Part shown: one piece after another, positions 43,674-51,573 of the stretch
How positions within the stretch are numbered: position 1 is the first letter of the stretch
Layout of the letters: the number at the start of each line of letters is the position of its first letter
NCBI GenBank assembly: GCA_902492105.1
Contig: CABUKD010000006.1
Location: 1 to 57,281 of the forward strand
DNA length: 57,281 nucleotides
Direction of reading: 5' to 3'
Source of the DNA: an uncultured Clostridium sp.
GTDB lineage: Bacteria > Bacillota > Clostridia > TANB77 > CAG-508
Program-made: the position numbers and the translations under genes
Notes under the pieces: model-generated
What the model was told of the DNA's origin: nothing
Databases searched by the model: none
Seen by the model: the letters and a program-made list of their open reading frames with translations, nothing else

Positions 43674-44471
43674 TTGGATAAAATAGCAATCATTTCAGAT
43701 GTTCATGGAAACTATACAGCTTTAACTGCTGTATTAGAAAATATTAAAAGTAAAAATATTTCTCTTATTTATTGCCTTGGAGATAGCTTAATAAAATGTG
43801 CTAATCCAGATTTGGTAATTGACTTATTAAGAGAAAATTGTCAGATAATTTTAAAAGGAAATTGTGATGAGGCAATTTCCAAACCCAATATAGAAAAAGG
43901 ACGTTTCTGGTCAAGAGATAAAATTGGAGAAGAAAGAGCTAGTTTTTTGTATTCTTTACCTGTTTCTTACGAATTCTATTTAAGTGGTCATCTTGTTCGT
44001 TTATTTCATGCTTCTCCTTTTGGATTAGATTATGTATTTAATCCATTGTATGATAATAAAGATAATTTTTATGCTGATAAACAATTAAAAAATCCTTTAC
44101 AGCTATTTGAAAATACAAGTTTTATAGGGAAAACAAAAAATGACCCAATTCCTGATGTTGTTGGTTATGGGCATTTACATACTCCAAATCTATTTCGCTA
44201 TCAAAACAAGACAATATTTAATACTGGTAGTGTGGGTATTCCTATTGAAATGATGAATGTAGATTTATTGGACAAGACTAATTCATTTTCTACTCTTGCA
44301 TCTTATGTTATATTAGAAGGAAATTTAAACAGTAAAGATTTATCAGAAATCACTTTTACTTTTGTAAGAGTCCCTTATGATATTGAAAAAGAAGTTGAAA
44401 GTTTACGCAATTCTACCTTATCTGATAAGGAAGCAATTATTACTAATTTAAGAACTGCCACCAATCTTTAA
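43674..44471 (+). CDS. metallophosphoesterase (YfcE/diadenosine-tetraphosphatase-like), 265 aa
   Basis: The start is TTG with GTAGGTGA upstream. Metal ligands of the calcineurin-like fold are visible: ISDVHGNYTAL (D-x-H), CLGDSL (G-D), LKGNCDEA (G-N-x-D/E), LFHASP (H) and VGYGHLHTPN (G-H-x-H). The family cleaves phosphodiesters or phosphomonoesters in the cytoplasm; the substrate cannot be told. It is followed 68 bp later by the UDP-sugar pyrophosphorylase gene and may share its transcript. Confidence 0.85.
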   Translation: MDKIAIISDVHGNYTALTAVLENIKSKNISLIYCLGDSLIKCANPDLVIDLLRENCQIILKGNCDEAISKPNIEKGRFWSRDKIGEERASFLYSLPVSYEFYLSGHLVRLFHASPFGLDYVFNPLYDNKDNFYADKQLKNPLQLFENTSFIGKTKNDPIPDVVGYGHLHTPNLFRYQNKTIFNTGSVGIPIEMMNVDLLDKTNSFSTLASYVILEGNLNSKDLSEITFTFVRVPYDIEKEVESLRNSTLSDKEAIITNLRTATNL

Positions 44472-44539
44472 TTATTTTAATAAAGTTATAAATATCAATA
44501 AAAGGGAATAAACTTATGAAAAGAAAGGCAATGATATAA

Positions 44540-45799
44540 ATGGATGAAAAACTAAAAAAGGTAAGAGCAATTCTAAAAAAATATCATCAAGAGCATTTAT
44601 TAGCTTTTTATACTGATTTAAATGAAAATGAGAAAACAATTTTATCAGATCAAATTCTAAAAATTGATTTTGATTTTATTTTAAATCTATATCATCATGC
44701 TCTAGATACAGATAAATCGGTTGCTGACATTATTTCTCCACTTCCTTATTACATCAAAACCCAAATGCCTAAAAGAAAATATCAAATTCTTACTAGAATT
44801 GGTGAAAATGTAATTTCTAATCATCATTTTGCAGCAATTACACTAGCCGGTGGACAAGGCACTAGACTAGGTTTTAAAGGTCCTAAAGGCACATTTGAAT
44901 TAGATATAGAACCTAAAAAATCTCTTTTTGAAATTTTATGTGATCAGTTAAAAAGAGCAAATTACAAGTATCATACTACTATTCCTTGGTATATTATGAC
45001 AAGTTCTGAAAATTATTTAGATACTATTGCTTATTTTAAAAATAAAAATTTTTTTGATTATCCACAAGATGAAATCTATTTTTTTAAACAAGGAAAATTA
45101 CCTTTAATTGATTTAAACGGAAAGTTAATTTTAGAAGAAACTTACAAAATAAAAGAAGCTTCGAATGGTAACGGAAATGTATTTTATTCTTTAGCGCAAA
45201 GTGGCTTATTTGGCAATATGAAAGAAAAAGATATTAGATATGTTTCTGTTACTGGTGTAGATAACATTATTTGTGAAATGGTAGATCCACTATTTATTGG
45301 ACTTTCTGTATTTGAACAAGTTTTAGTTAGCTCTAAAACTTTATTTAAAAAAGACCCAACTAGTAATCAATGGGTATTTGGTTTAAAAGATGGAAAACCA
45401 GCTATTATAGATTGCAGAAATTTTGGAGAACAATTATCTGCTATTCAAGATGCAAATGGAAATTATTTATATAGAGAAATAAATATATTATGTCATCTTT
45501 TCCATATAGATGCATTAGAAAAACTTGCTACTGTTAGTTTGCCTTATCATTTAGCTTTTAGGAAAAATGCGTTTGTAAATGAGGAAGGAATGAAACAAGT
45601 ACCTGATGAAGCTAATACTTACAAATTTGAGACTTTCATTTTTGATGCTTTTTCACATTTTGATAAAATTGCTTTACTACGTGTAGAAGAAGATGATGAA
45701 TTTGCACCTATTAAAGATTTTAATGGTCCACATAACCCTGAAGTTGCAAAAGAGTTATATGAAAAAAAATTAAAAATTGATAATAAAACTGAACTTTAG
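44540..45799 (+). CDS. UDPGP-type UDP-sugar pyrophosphorylase, 419 aa
   Basis: The nucleotide-binding signature ITLAGGQGTRLGFKGPKGTF is characteristic of eukaryotic-type UDP-GlcNAc/UDP-sugar pyrophosphorylases, a family also found in some Firmicutes. TSSENYLDT, FKQGKLPLID and VTGVDNIICEMVDPLF are further family motifs. It forms a UDP-sugar from UTP and a sugar 1-phosphate, probably for cell-wall precursors. It contains four CGG triplets, all out of frame (for example AAC GGA). A hairpin follows the stop. Confidence 0.88.
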   Translation: MDEKLKKVRAILKKYHQEHLLAFYTDLNENEKTILSDQILKIDFDFILNLYHHALDTDKSVADIISPLPYYIKTQMPKRKYQILTRIGENVISNHHFAAITLAGGQGTRLGFKGPKGTFELDIEPKKSLFEILCDQLKRANYKYHTTIPWYIMTSSENYLDTIAYFKNKNFFDYPQDEIYFFKQGKLPLIDLNGKLILEETYKIKEASNGNGNVFYSLAQSGLFGNMKEKDIRYVSVTGVDNIICEMVDPLFIGLSVFEQVLVSSKTLFKKDPTSNQWVFGLKDGKPAIIDCRNFGEQLSAIQDANGNYLYREINILCHLFHIDALEKLATVSLPYHLAFRKNAFVNEEGMKQVPDEANTYKFETFIFDAFSHFDKIALLRVEEDDEFAPIKDFNGPHNPEVAKELYEKKLKIDNKTEL

Positions 45800-45803
45800 A
45801 TTA

Positions 45804-45847
45804 TCATCAAAATAACATTTTTAAATGTTTTTTAAATATTTTTGATG
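45804..45847 (+). terminator. hairpin after the pyrophosphorylase gene
   Basis: CATCAAAA...TTTTGATG with inner AACATTT/AAATGTT. Confidence 0.55.
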
Positions 45848-45865
45848 AATAGAAAATTATCACTA

Positions 45866-45919
45866 TTTTACTTATATTACTTGTTTTACTTATATTACTT
45901 GTTTTACTTATATTACTTG
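45866..45919. repeat. three exact 18-bp tandem repeats
   Basis: TTTTACTTATATTACTTG occurs at 45866, 45884 and 45902 without mismatch; the last copy covers the yraN stop codon. Confidence 0.85.
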
Positions 45920-46261
45920 TTTGATATGGTTAAAATAGAATTGTTCTTTTCTTTTTATAATTTCGATAATATCAAAACGAATATAGACATTTTCTAACTT
46001 ATGTAAATATAAATAGTATTTGGTAGCATGCCATAAATGCTTTTGCTTTTTCTTAGTTACTGCTTCACTTGGCATGCCATAATGAAAATTATGTCTTGTT
46101 TTTACTTCTATAAATACATATTCTTCTTTATCTTTTGCAATAATGTCAATTTCTCCTTGTTTACAAGAAAAATTTCTTTGTATAATTTGATAGCCTTTGG
46201 TTTCTAAATATTGGCATGCATAATCTTCTCCCTGTTTTCCAAATTCATGACTTGCATACAT
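45908..46261 (-). CDS. yraN: YraN/UPF0102 endonuclease-like protein, 117 aa
   Basis: The family start is clear (HEFGKQGEDYACQYLETKGY), then the nuclease-like core SCKQGEIDIIAKDKEEYVFIEVKTR with the E-x-D and E-V-K residues of the PD-(D/E)xK fold. It is the third gene of the comM-dprA-yraN block, as in many bacteria. Possibly acts on DNA during recombination or uptake, but its role is not established. The stop codon lies in a tandem repeat. Confidence 0.9.
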   Translation of the reverse strand: MYASHEFGKQGEDYACQYLETKGYQIIQRNFSCKQGEIDIIAKDKEEYVFIEVKTRHNFHYGMPSEAVTKKKQKHLWHATKYYLYLHKLENVYIRFDIIEIIKRKEQFYFNHIKQVI

Positions 46262-46359
46262 TTTGTAATTCCTACTTTCATTTTATATTATTTTCATATT
46301 TCTTTGTATTTATTTTCATATTTATTTTCATATTTGCATAGGATTAATTTTATTATTTT

Positions 46360-47199
46360 TTATACACGTATATATTGGTTTCCTGGTAAATTTTGAATCA
46401 ATTCTTCTAATTCTAACATACATAATGCTTCTGTAACTTCTTCTAATGGTTTATTTGTTATTTTGCAGATTTCATTAATAGAAATTGGAAAATCTCCAAT
46501 TGTTTTGTAAATATCTTGGTATTTGCTATCCACTTTTTGAGGTTCCTTTTCCTCTAATAAGCCATAAAATTCTAAAATGTCTTGTGGTTTCATTACTAGG
46601 TATGCTCCATTTTGAATTAGCAAATTAGGAATATATCCTGTTTTCTCATTTATTCTATTTGGAATACAAAATACTTGCTTATTTTGTTTGATAGCATATC
46701 TTGCAGTAATCATACTTCCGCTTCTATATCTTCCTTCTACTATTAATACCCCCATAGCTAATCCACTAATAATTCTATTTCTTTTTGGAAAATATGCTTT
46801 ATTCATTGGCTCTTCTGGTGGATATTCTGAAACAATACATCCCCCATTTTGCAAAATTTGTTCTGCCAAATATCTATTTTCTTCTGGGTAAATATGGTTA
46901 AATCCACTTCCAATTACAGCAATTGTTTTGCCTATTTCTTGCATGGAATAATAGTGGGCAATGGTATCTATTCCAAGAGCTAGTCCACTTACTATGGTAA
47001 TATTTTCTTTTGCTAGCAAAGTTGCAAATTTTTGTGTACATTCTTTTCCATACTTGCTACATTTTCTTGTTCCTACTATAGCAATACTGTCTTTTTTTAG
47101 TAACCCACTATCTCCTTCTACATAAATTTGTTTTGGCGGATTTTCTATTTGTAATAGGCTTCTAGGATATTCCTCATTTTCTTTATTTAGAATTTGCAA
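46360..47199 (-). CDS. dprA: DNA-processing protein DprA, 279 aa
   Basis: The Rossmann-like core is typical: IVGTRKCSKYGKECTQKFA, VSGLALGIDTIAHYYS, AVIGSGFNHIYPEENR, VSEYPPEEPMNKAYFPKRNRIISGL. The C-terminus has a winged-helix-like part. DprA loads RecA on incoming single-stranded DNA in transformation. It lies after comM in the same direction. The frame is uninterrupted. Confidence 0.95.
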   Translation of the reverse strand: MQILNKENEEYPRSLLQIENPPKQIYVEGDSGLLKKDSIAIVGTRKCSKYGKECTQKFATLLAKENITIVSGLALGIDTIAHYYSMQEIGKTIAVIGSGFNHIYPEENRYLAEQILQNGGCIVSEYPPEEPMNKAYFPKRNRIISGLAMGVLIVEGRYRSGSMITARYAIKQNKQVFCIPNRINEKTGYIPNLLIQNGAYLVMKPQDILEFYGLLEEKEPQKVDSKYQDIYKTIGDFPISINEICKITNKPLEEVTEALCMLELEELIQNLPGNQYIRV

Positions 47200-47337
47200 T
47201 ATTTTTCTCCTATTCTATATTTTTGCACACTACTCTATTTAAAATTAATCTAATATTTTACTTTTTATTACTTTTATCTAGTTTATACTGTTTTTATATT
47301 GTTTGTATTTACTATTTATTTTGACTATAATATATTT

Positions 47338-48875
47338 TTAGTTTTTCCAATATTTTTTATCTAAACTCCTATATTGAATTGCCTCTGCTATATGGCATTT
47401 TTGAATTTGCTCTTTTCCTTCTAAGTCTGCTATGGTTCTTGCTACTTTTAAAATTCTAGAATAAGCTCTTGCACTTAAGTTCATCTTTTCGAATGCTTTT
47501 TCTAGCAAATTTTTACTTTCTTGGTCTAACTTGCAATATTTTTGAATTAATTTTGGAGTTAAAGAAGAATTGGAATAAATTTTTTCTTTCGCATAACGCT
47601 CCCTTTGTAATATTCTTGCTTTATTTACCCTATTTTTTATTTTTTCTGAACTTTCTGGAATGCCTTCTTGTTGCAATTTTTCATATTTAATAGAACTTAC
47701 TTCTATTTGAATATCTATTCTATCTAATAAAGGACCGCTAATTTTACCAATATATTTTGTAATTGCTTGTGGTGTACAAGTACATTCTTTGTCTACAGCT
47801 CCATAATAGCCACACGGACATGGATTCATAGAAGCTACAAACATCAAGTTACAAGGATAAGTAAAGGTTCCATTAATTCTGCTTATTGTTACTATTCCAT
47901 CTTCTAAAGGCCCTCTTAGTACCTCTAAAGTGTGTTGATTAAATTCTGGGAGTTCATCTAAAAATAATACACCATAATGAGCTAAACTAATTTCTCCAGG
48001 CTTTGGATTTCTTCCGCCTCCTACTAAAGATGTCGCCGAAATCGTATGATGGGGACTACGGAATGGTCTAGTAGTAATAATAGGGATTTCTGGTTTTAAT
48101 AAACCTGCTATACTATGAATTTTAGTAATTTCTAAAGACTCTTCAAAACTTAAGTCTGGTAAGATAGATGGTATTCTTCTTGCTAACATTGTTTTTCCGT
48201 GACCCCGGACTTCCAATTAGTAAACAATTGTGACCACCTGCTGCAGCTACTTCTATTGCCCTTTTTACATTTTCTTGCCCCTTTACTTCTGAAAAGTCAA
48301 ATGGATACTTTGCTTGCGTTAATAAACAATTTTCCCATGAATTATGAAAACTTTGAATGGTTGTATCTCCATTTAAGTAATTTACTACTTCATTTAAATC
48401 TTCTGCACCTAAAATTTCTATTCCTTCTATAATAGATGCTTCTTGTGCATTTTCTTTTGGTAAAATAATTTTTTGAATTCCCATTTTTTTTGCTTCAATA
48501 CAAATAGGTAATGCCCCATGGATCGGATTTAAGTTTCCATTTAAAGAGAGCTCTCCTATAAATAAAATAGAATTTATATTTTTTCCATAAATAATATCTA
48601 AACTTTTAAGAATACCTACTGCAATAGGTAAGTCAAAAATAGGTCCTTCTTTTCTTAAATTAGCTGGTGCTAAATTGACTACTATTTTTCTGCTAAGTAA
48701 CTCATAGCCAGAATTTTTAATGGCTGTTCTTACTCTTTCTTGCGATTCTTTTACACTAGTATCTGGAAGACCGCACAATGCTCCATGATGGCATTCCTGC
48801 TGAAATATCTACTTGCACATCAATTAAAAAGCCTTCTAGCCCATGTAGAACCATACTTTTTGTAATAGATAACAT
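47338..48875 (-). CDS. comM: Mg-chelatase-like AAA ATPase ComM, needs two +1 shifts at CGG
   Basis: The start is the ATG at 48875 (MLSITKSMVLHGLEGFLIDV). The first CGG (48773-48771) comes after WSIV; dropping its C gives SIVGLPDTSVKESQERVRTA. The second CGG (48199-48197) is inside the Walker A loop; dropping its C gives LLIGSPGSGKTMLARRIPSI. Then follow LFLDELPEF (Walker B) and MNPCPCGYYG (zinc-like Cys). It ends at 47340-47338. The length is 1538 nt, two over a multiple of three, giving 511 aa, the normal size. ComM is a hexameric helicase that promotes branch migration during integration of transforming DNA. With standard decoding the gene breaks into three pieces. Confidence 0.92.
48197..48199 (-). 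other. CGG +1 recoding site 2 (comM, Walker A)
   Basis: Codons read GGG TCA C|GGA AAA ACA. The restored Gly is the one before the Walker A Lys-Thr and is indispensable for ATP binding. Confidence 0.9.
48771..48773 (-). other. CGG +1 recoding site 1 (comM, N-terminus)
   Basis: Codons read ATT GTG C|GGT CTT CCA. This restores V-G-L-P-D-T, invariant in ComM. Confidence 0.9.
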
Positions 48876-49497
48876 ATTTGAAAACTCCTTTGGGAAAATT
48901 TAAGAATTTTTTTGAGATAATACTAAGAAAAAAAATAATGTTTAATATAAAATTGTTTTTAATGATTTAATGATTTAATAATTTTATAATTTTTATAATT
49001 TTGTCATTTTAATGACTTAATAATTTTATCACTATTTATTATAAATTTGAATTTTAAGTATTTATAGCATACATGATTTTTTCAAAAAAAGCAATATTTT
49101 TTTGAAAATTTTCCCAATTTTTTTTATAACTGCATTTATTCGTACAAATTGCATTTATTTTACAGAATTGCATTTAACTTTTCACTTGACGAATTTTTTT
49201 ATAATATTATAATTCACGGTAATTCAATTTTTTTATAAAAGTGAGATGGTATATATTCTTTTTGATTTTGTCGAATTTTGCGATTTTTTAGCTTTATAAG
49301 TTAATATTTTTTTCAATTTAAACTAATAGGTGTTTTATGCTTTTTAAAAAATTTAGGTTTTTTATTGAGCTGACAATTTTCTACAAAATATGACACATCA
49401 TTTGTGTTATACTTATGTTAACTAATATATTAGAAAATTTGTTAACTAGTTAGCTACCTATAAAACTAATATTTTATAGTTTTATTAATTTATTTCA
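48876..49497. other. 622-bp noncoding region
   Basis: I see no convincing gene. It is extremely A/T-rich, with repeats such as TTTAATGATTTAATGATTTAAT near 48958. It contains a good plus-strand promoter (49186-49213) and ends at a strong terminator (49498-49538), so a roughly 300-nt noncoding transcript is possible. Confidence 0.5.
49186..49213 (+). promoter_or_regulatory. orphan promoter
   Basis: TTGACG (49186-49191), 16 bp and TATAAT (49208-49213), with no gene downstream before the terminator at 49498. Confidence 0.55.
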
Positions 49498-49538
49498 AAA
49501 AAAGTAATGATGCTATTTTCTTCTATCATTACTTTTTT
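49498..49538. terminator. bidirectional terminator
   Basis: AAAAAAGTAATGAT (49498-49511) pairs with ATCATTACTTTTTT (49525-49538). It also serves the ArsC/Spx-like gene from the other side. Confidence 0.85.
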
Positions 49539-49568
49539 CTATTTTTATAAAAAATTTGACTTCTTTTT

Positions 49569-49931
49569 TTATACTTGTTCGAAAAAGTGGGTCCATTCCA
49601 TTGGCTTAAATCCAACTAATATTCCTTTTGTTGTAATAAGTAGTGGTCTTTTAATTAGCATTCCATTACTTGCAAGCAATTCTATTTTTTCTTCTTCCTT
49701 CATAATTGGCAATTTTTCACTTAGTTTTAATTCTTTGTATTTTAATCCGCTAGTATTAAATCACTTTTTTACTTCCTTTCCACTTTTAGGAATCCATTTT
49801 TTTAGCTCTTCTACAGTAGGTATTTGTTCTACAATATTTCTTTCTTCGAATTCTATTCCGTTTTCCTCTAGCCATTGTTTAGCATTTTGGCAAGTAGAAC
49901 ATTTTGGATATGCAATAAATAAATTTGGCAT
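49569..49931 (-). pseudogene. ArsC/Spx-family protein with in-frame TGA
   Basis: The frame starts MPNLFIAYPKCSTCQNAKQW, with the C-x-x-C redox motif, and runs to WIPKSGKEVKK. It then meets TGA at 49763-49761, and continues in the same frame as FNTSGLKYKELKLSEKLP, LLASNGMLIKRPLLI and GFKPMEWTHFFEQV to a TAA. Relatives have Phe or a similar residue where the TGA stands (KK-F-FNTSG). The total is 120 codons, normal for the family. TGA is a stop elsewhere in the window and no selenocysteine hairpin is apparent, so I call it a nonsense-interrupted gene, while readthrough remains possible. Confidence 0.75.
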
Positions 49932-49944
49932 AATCTCCTCTCCT

Positions 49945-50532
49945 TTAATTTTTATTTTGTTTTTCTAATGCTAATTTTCCGCCACATTTTCCACAGCGAT
50001 AGTGTATTAGCAATTTTTTGGAGAACCTTTTACGATAAAAAGTTTGTCCACATTGTTTACAAATAATTTTATAAGGATAGGTATTTTTTTCTATTAATTG
50101 TTTATTGCTTTTTGCATAGTCCTCTTTTTTGTTTCCCACTCTTTTTATGTCATATCCTAACTTTTCATTAATGTATTTAGCATATTTTTTGAATTGTGTT
50201 TTATGATTATTGCAAAAAGGAATACAGTGAATTAATTCATGCATGATAGTGTTTTTAATAATGGAATCATCTAGTTCCATTAGCCATTTGCTAATTTCAA
50301 TCGTATGTTTATTGTATTTTTCAAATTCTATTACTTTATGTCTTCCTCTTTTATGTATGGTCATATATGCTTTGTCTGGATTTTCTTGCTTACAACAGCC
50401 ATACCTTTTGTTGTTTCGCTTGGATAGTGTAATTTGAATAACACCTATTTTTTCTTCATTTTGCATATCAATGCCAATTGACTTTAATTCTTTTAAACAT
50501 TCTTCAAATAATTCTATTAATTTTTCTTCCAT
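49945..50532 (-). CDS. SprT-like zinc metalloprotease-type protein, 195 aa
   Basis: The zinc motif H-E-x-x-H is seen in NTIMHELIHCIPF, with a third His in NNHKTQFKKYA. A C-terminal zinc ribbon is formed by IICKQCGQTFYRKR and YRCGKCGGKLAL. This is the layout of SprT/Spartan-like proteins; the eukaryotic relative degrades DNA-protein crosslinks, the bacterial role is not settled. The start follows a GGAAGAA-type site. It ends 13 bp from the ArsC/Spx-like gene start, so both are likely one transcript. Confidence 0.85.
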   Translation of the reverse strand: MEEKLIELFEECLKELKSIGIDMQNEEKIGVIQITLSKRNNKRYGCCKQENPDKAYMTIHKRGRHKVIEFEKYNKHTIEISKWLMELDDSIIKNTIMHELIHCIPFCNNHKTQFKKYAKYINEKLGYDIKRVGNKKEDYAKSNKQLIEKNTYPYKIICKQCGQTFYRKRFSKKLLIHYRCGKCGGKLALEKQNKN

Positions 50533-50776
50533 GTTGTTTACCTTATACTTCTTATATATCTTATTTGTAAATGCAACTATATTTCTATTTTATCATAATA
50601 TGTTGCGTGTGTTAATATTTTTTATAAATTTTTATCGTTTTAGCCAAATTTTTGTTATAATTTATATTTTACCATTAGGCTTATGTAAATGCTATATCAG
50701 TATTTTACTATGTGCATTTTTGGAGTAACAGCAAAATGCATATCATTCTATTTTTCTATACCCATTGTATAAAATT

Positions 50777-50804
50777 AGGACTCCCGTAAAATTATGGGAG
50801 TTCT
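50777..50804. terminator. terminator between hsp20 and the upstream gap
   Basis: AGGACTCCC (50777-50785) pairs with GGGAGTTCT (50796-50804). The gap 50533-50776 holds a possible TATAAT and a TGCATTTT/AAAATGCA hairpin but no gene that I can support. Confidence 0.65.
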
Positions 50805-50816
50805 ATTTGATTGATT

Positions 50817-51233
50817 TTATTCAATTGGAATATATTTTGTGTCTGGTAATTGTTTTCTTTCCTCTTTTTTAGGAATTTCTAGCGTTAATGTTCCATTTTT
50901 AAATTTAGCTTTGATGTCCTCTTCTTTGATGTTGTCTCCTATATAAAAGCTCCTAGAACATTCTCCTGCATATCTTTCTTTACGTACATATTTTCCTTTT
51001 TCTTCCTCGTCATTTTCTTTGTTAACACTTGCATGTATTGTTAAATATCCATCTTGTATTTCGATTTTAATATTGTCTTTGTCATAGCCTGGTAAGTCAA
51101 TATCGATTAAATATTTGTCTTTTTTCTCTTTAATGTCTGTTTTCATTAACTTACTTTCACCCTCATTAAAAAATGGATCTCTAAACATGTCGTCAAATAA
51201 ATCAAAATCATGTCTTCTTGGTATCATCATCAT
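50817..51233 (-). CDS. Hsp20 small heat-shock protein, 138 aa
   Basis: The start is the ATG at 51233 (MMMIPRRHDFDLFDDMF), after AAAGGAG. The alpha-crystallin domain is complete: MKTDIKEKKDKYLIDIDLPG, IKIEIQDGYLTIHAS, RSFYIGDNIKEEDIKAKFKN and the final GTLTLEIPKKEE. It is an ATP-independent holdase. The promoter overlaps a CIRCE-like element, suggesting HrcA control. Confidence 0.92.
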   Translation of the reverse strand: MMMIPRRHDFDLFDDMFRDPFFNEGESKLMKTDIKEKKDKYLIDIDLPGYDKDNIKIEIQDGYLTIHASVNKENDEEEKGKYVRKERYAGECSRSFYIGDNIKEEDIKAKFKNGTLTLEIPKKEERKQLPDTKYIPIE

Positions 51234-51324
51234 AAAAATCAACTCCTTTATCTTTTATGTGTTGACACTTGATGGGGTGGCACATAATTTTTATTGATAA
51301 ATCTTCTTTATCAATTTCTACTAT

Positions 51325-51366
51325 ATTATATACCCATTTTTAGCAGAGTCAATACAAGAGTGCTAA
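51325..51366 (-). promoter_or_regulatory. hsp20 promoter with CIRCE-like operator
   Basis: On the minus strand TTGACT (51352-51347), 16 bp and TATAAT (51330-51325). The element at 51340-51366 reads TTAGCACTC-N9-CTCTGCTAA: the 27-bp CIRCE length, with one perfect half (TTAGCACTC) and one half with three changes. Confidence 0.75.
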
Positions 51367-51400
51367 AATTCACAAAAGTTTCACATTTTGCTTCATTTCC

Positions 51401-51428
51401 TACTACGAAGCCTTTTTGGGCTTTGTAA
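51401..51428. terminator. small hairpin in the hsp20-SDR gap
   Basis: ACGAAGCC-TTTTT-GGGCTTTGT. The role is unclear; it may end upstream-directed transcription. Confidence 0.4.
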
Positions 51429-51511
51429 CTTCTCATTTTTGATATTACTTATTCTTTTTTTATACTAATAACTTTACTTTTAAGAAGAATCCATATATAA
51501 TTTACCTAATT

Positions 51512-51537
51512 TAGATAATGCAAAAAAGCATTATCTA
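51512..51537. promoter_or_regulatory. inverted repeat upstream of the SDR gene
   Basis: TAGATAATGC-AAAAAA-GCATTATCTA lies 37 bp before the start codon and may be an operator. Confidence 0.5.
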
Positions 51538-51573
51538 TCTAAATTAAAAAACACAAGAAAAGGAGGAAAGAAA

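Noticed and set aside
857..48875. Sequencing or assembly error as the cause of the seven CGG breaks
   Set aside because: A random inserted C should appear in all three phases and outside genes. All seven put the C directly before a Gly codon in the correct frame, on both strands, and other GG contexts are untouched. It cannot be excluded without reads, but it does not explain the phase bias.
857..48875. CGG reassigned to another amino acid (as known for Trp or Gln in some bacteria)
   Set aside because: A plain reassignment would keep the reading frame, whereas here the downstream frame changes by +1 at every site.
49569..49931. Genome-wide TGA = Trp code
   Set aside because: TGA ends several genes in natural overlaps (25697-25704, 38429-38436, 663-666, 5334-5343), so it is a stop in this organism.
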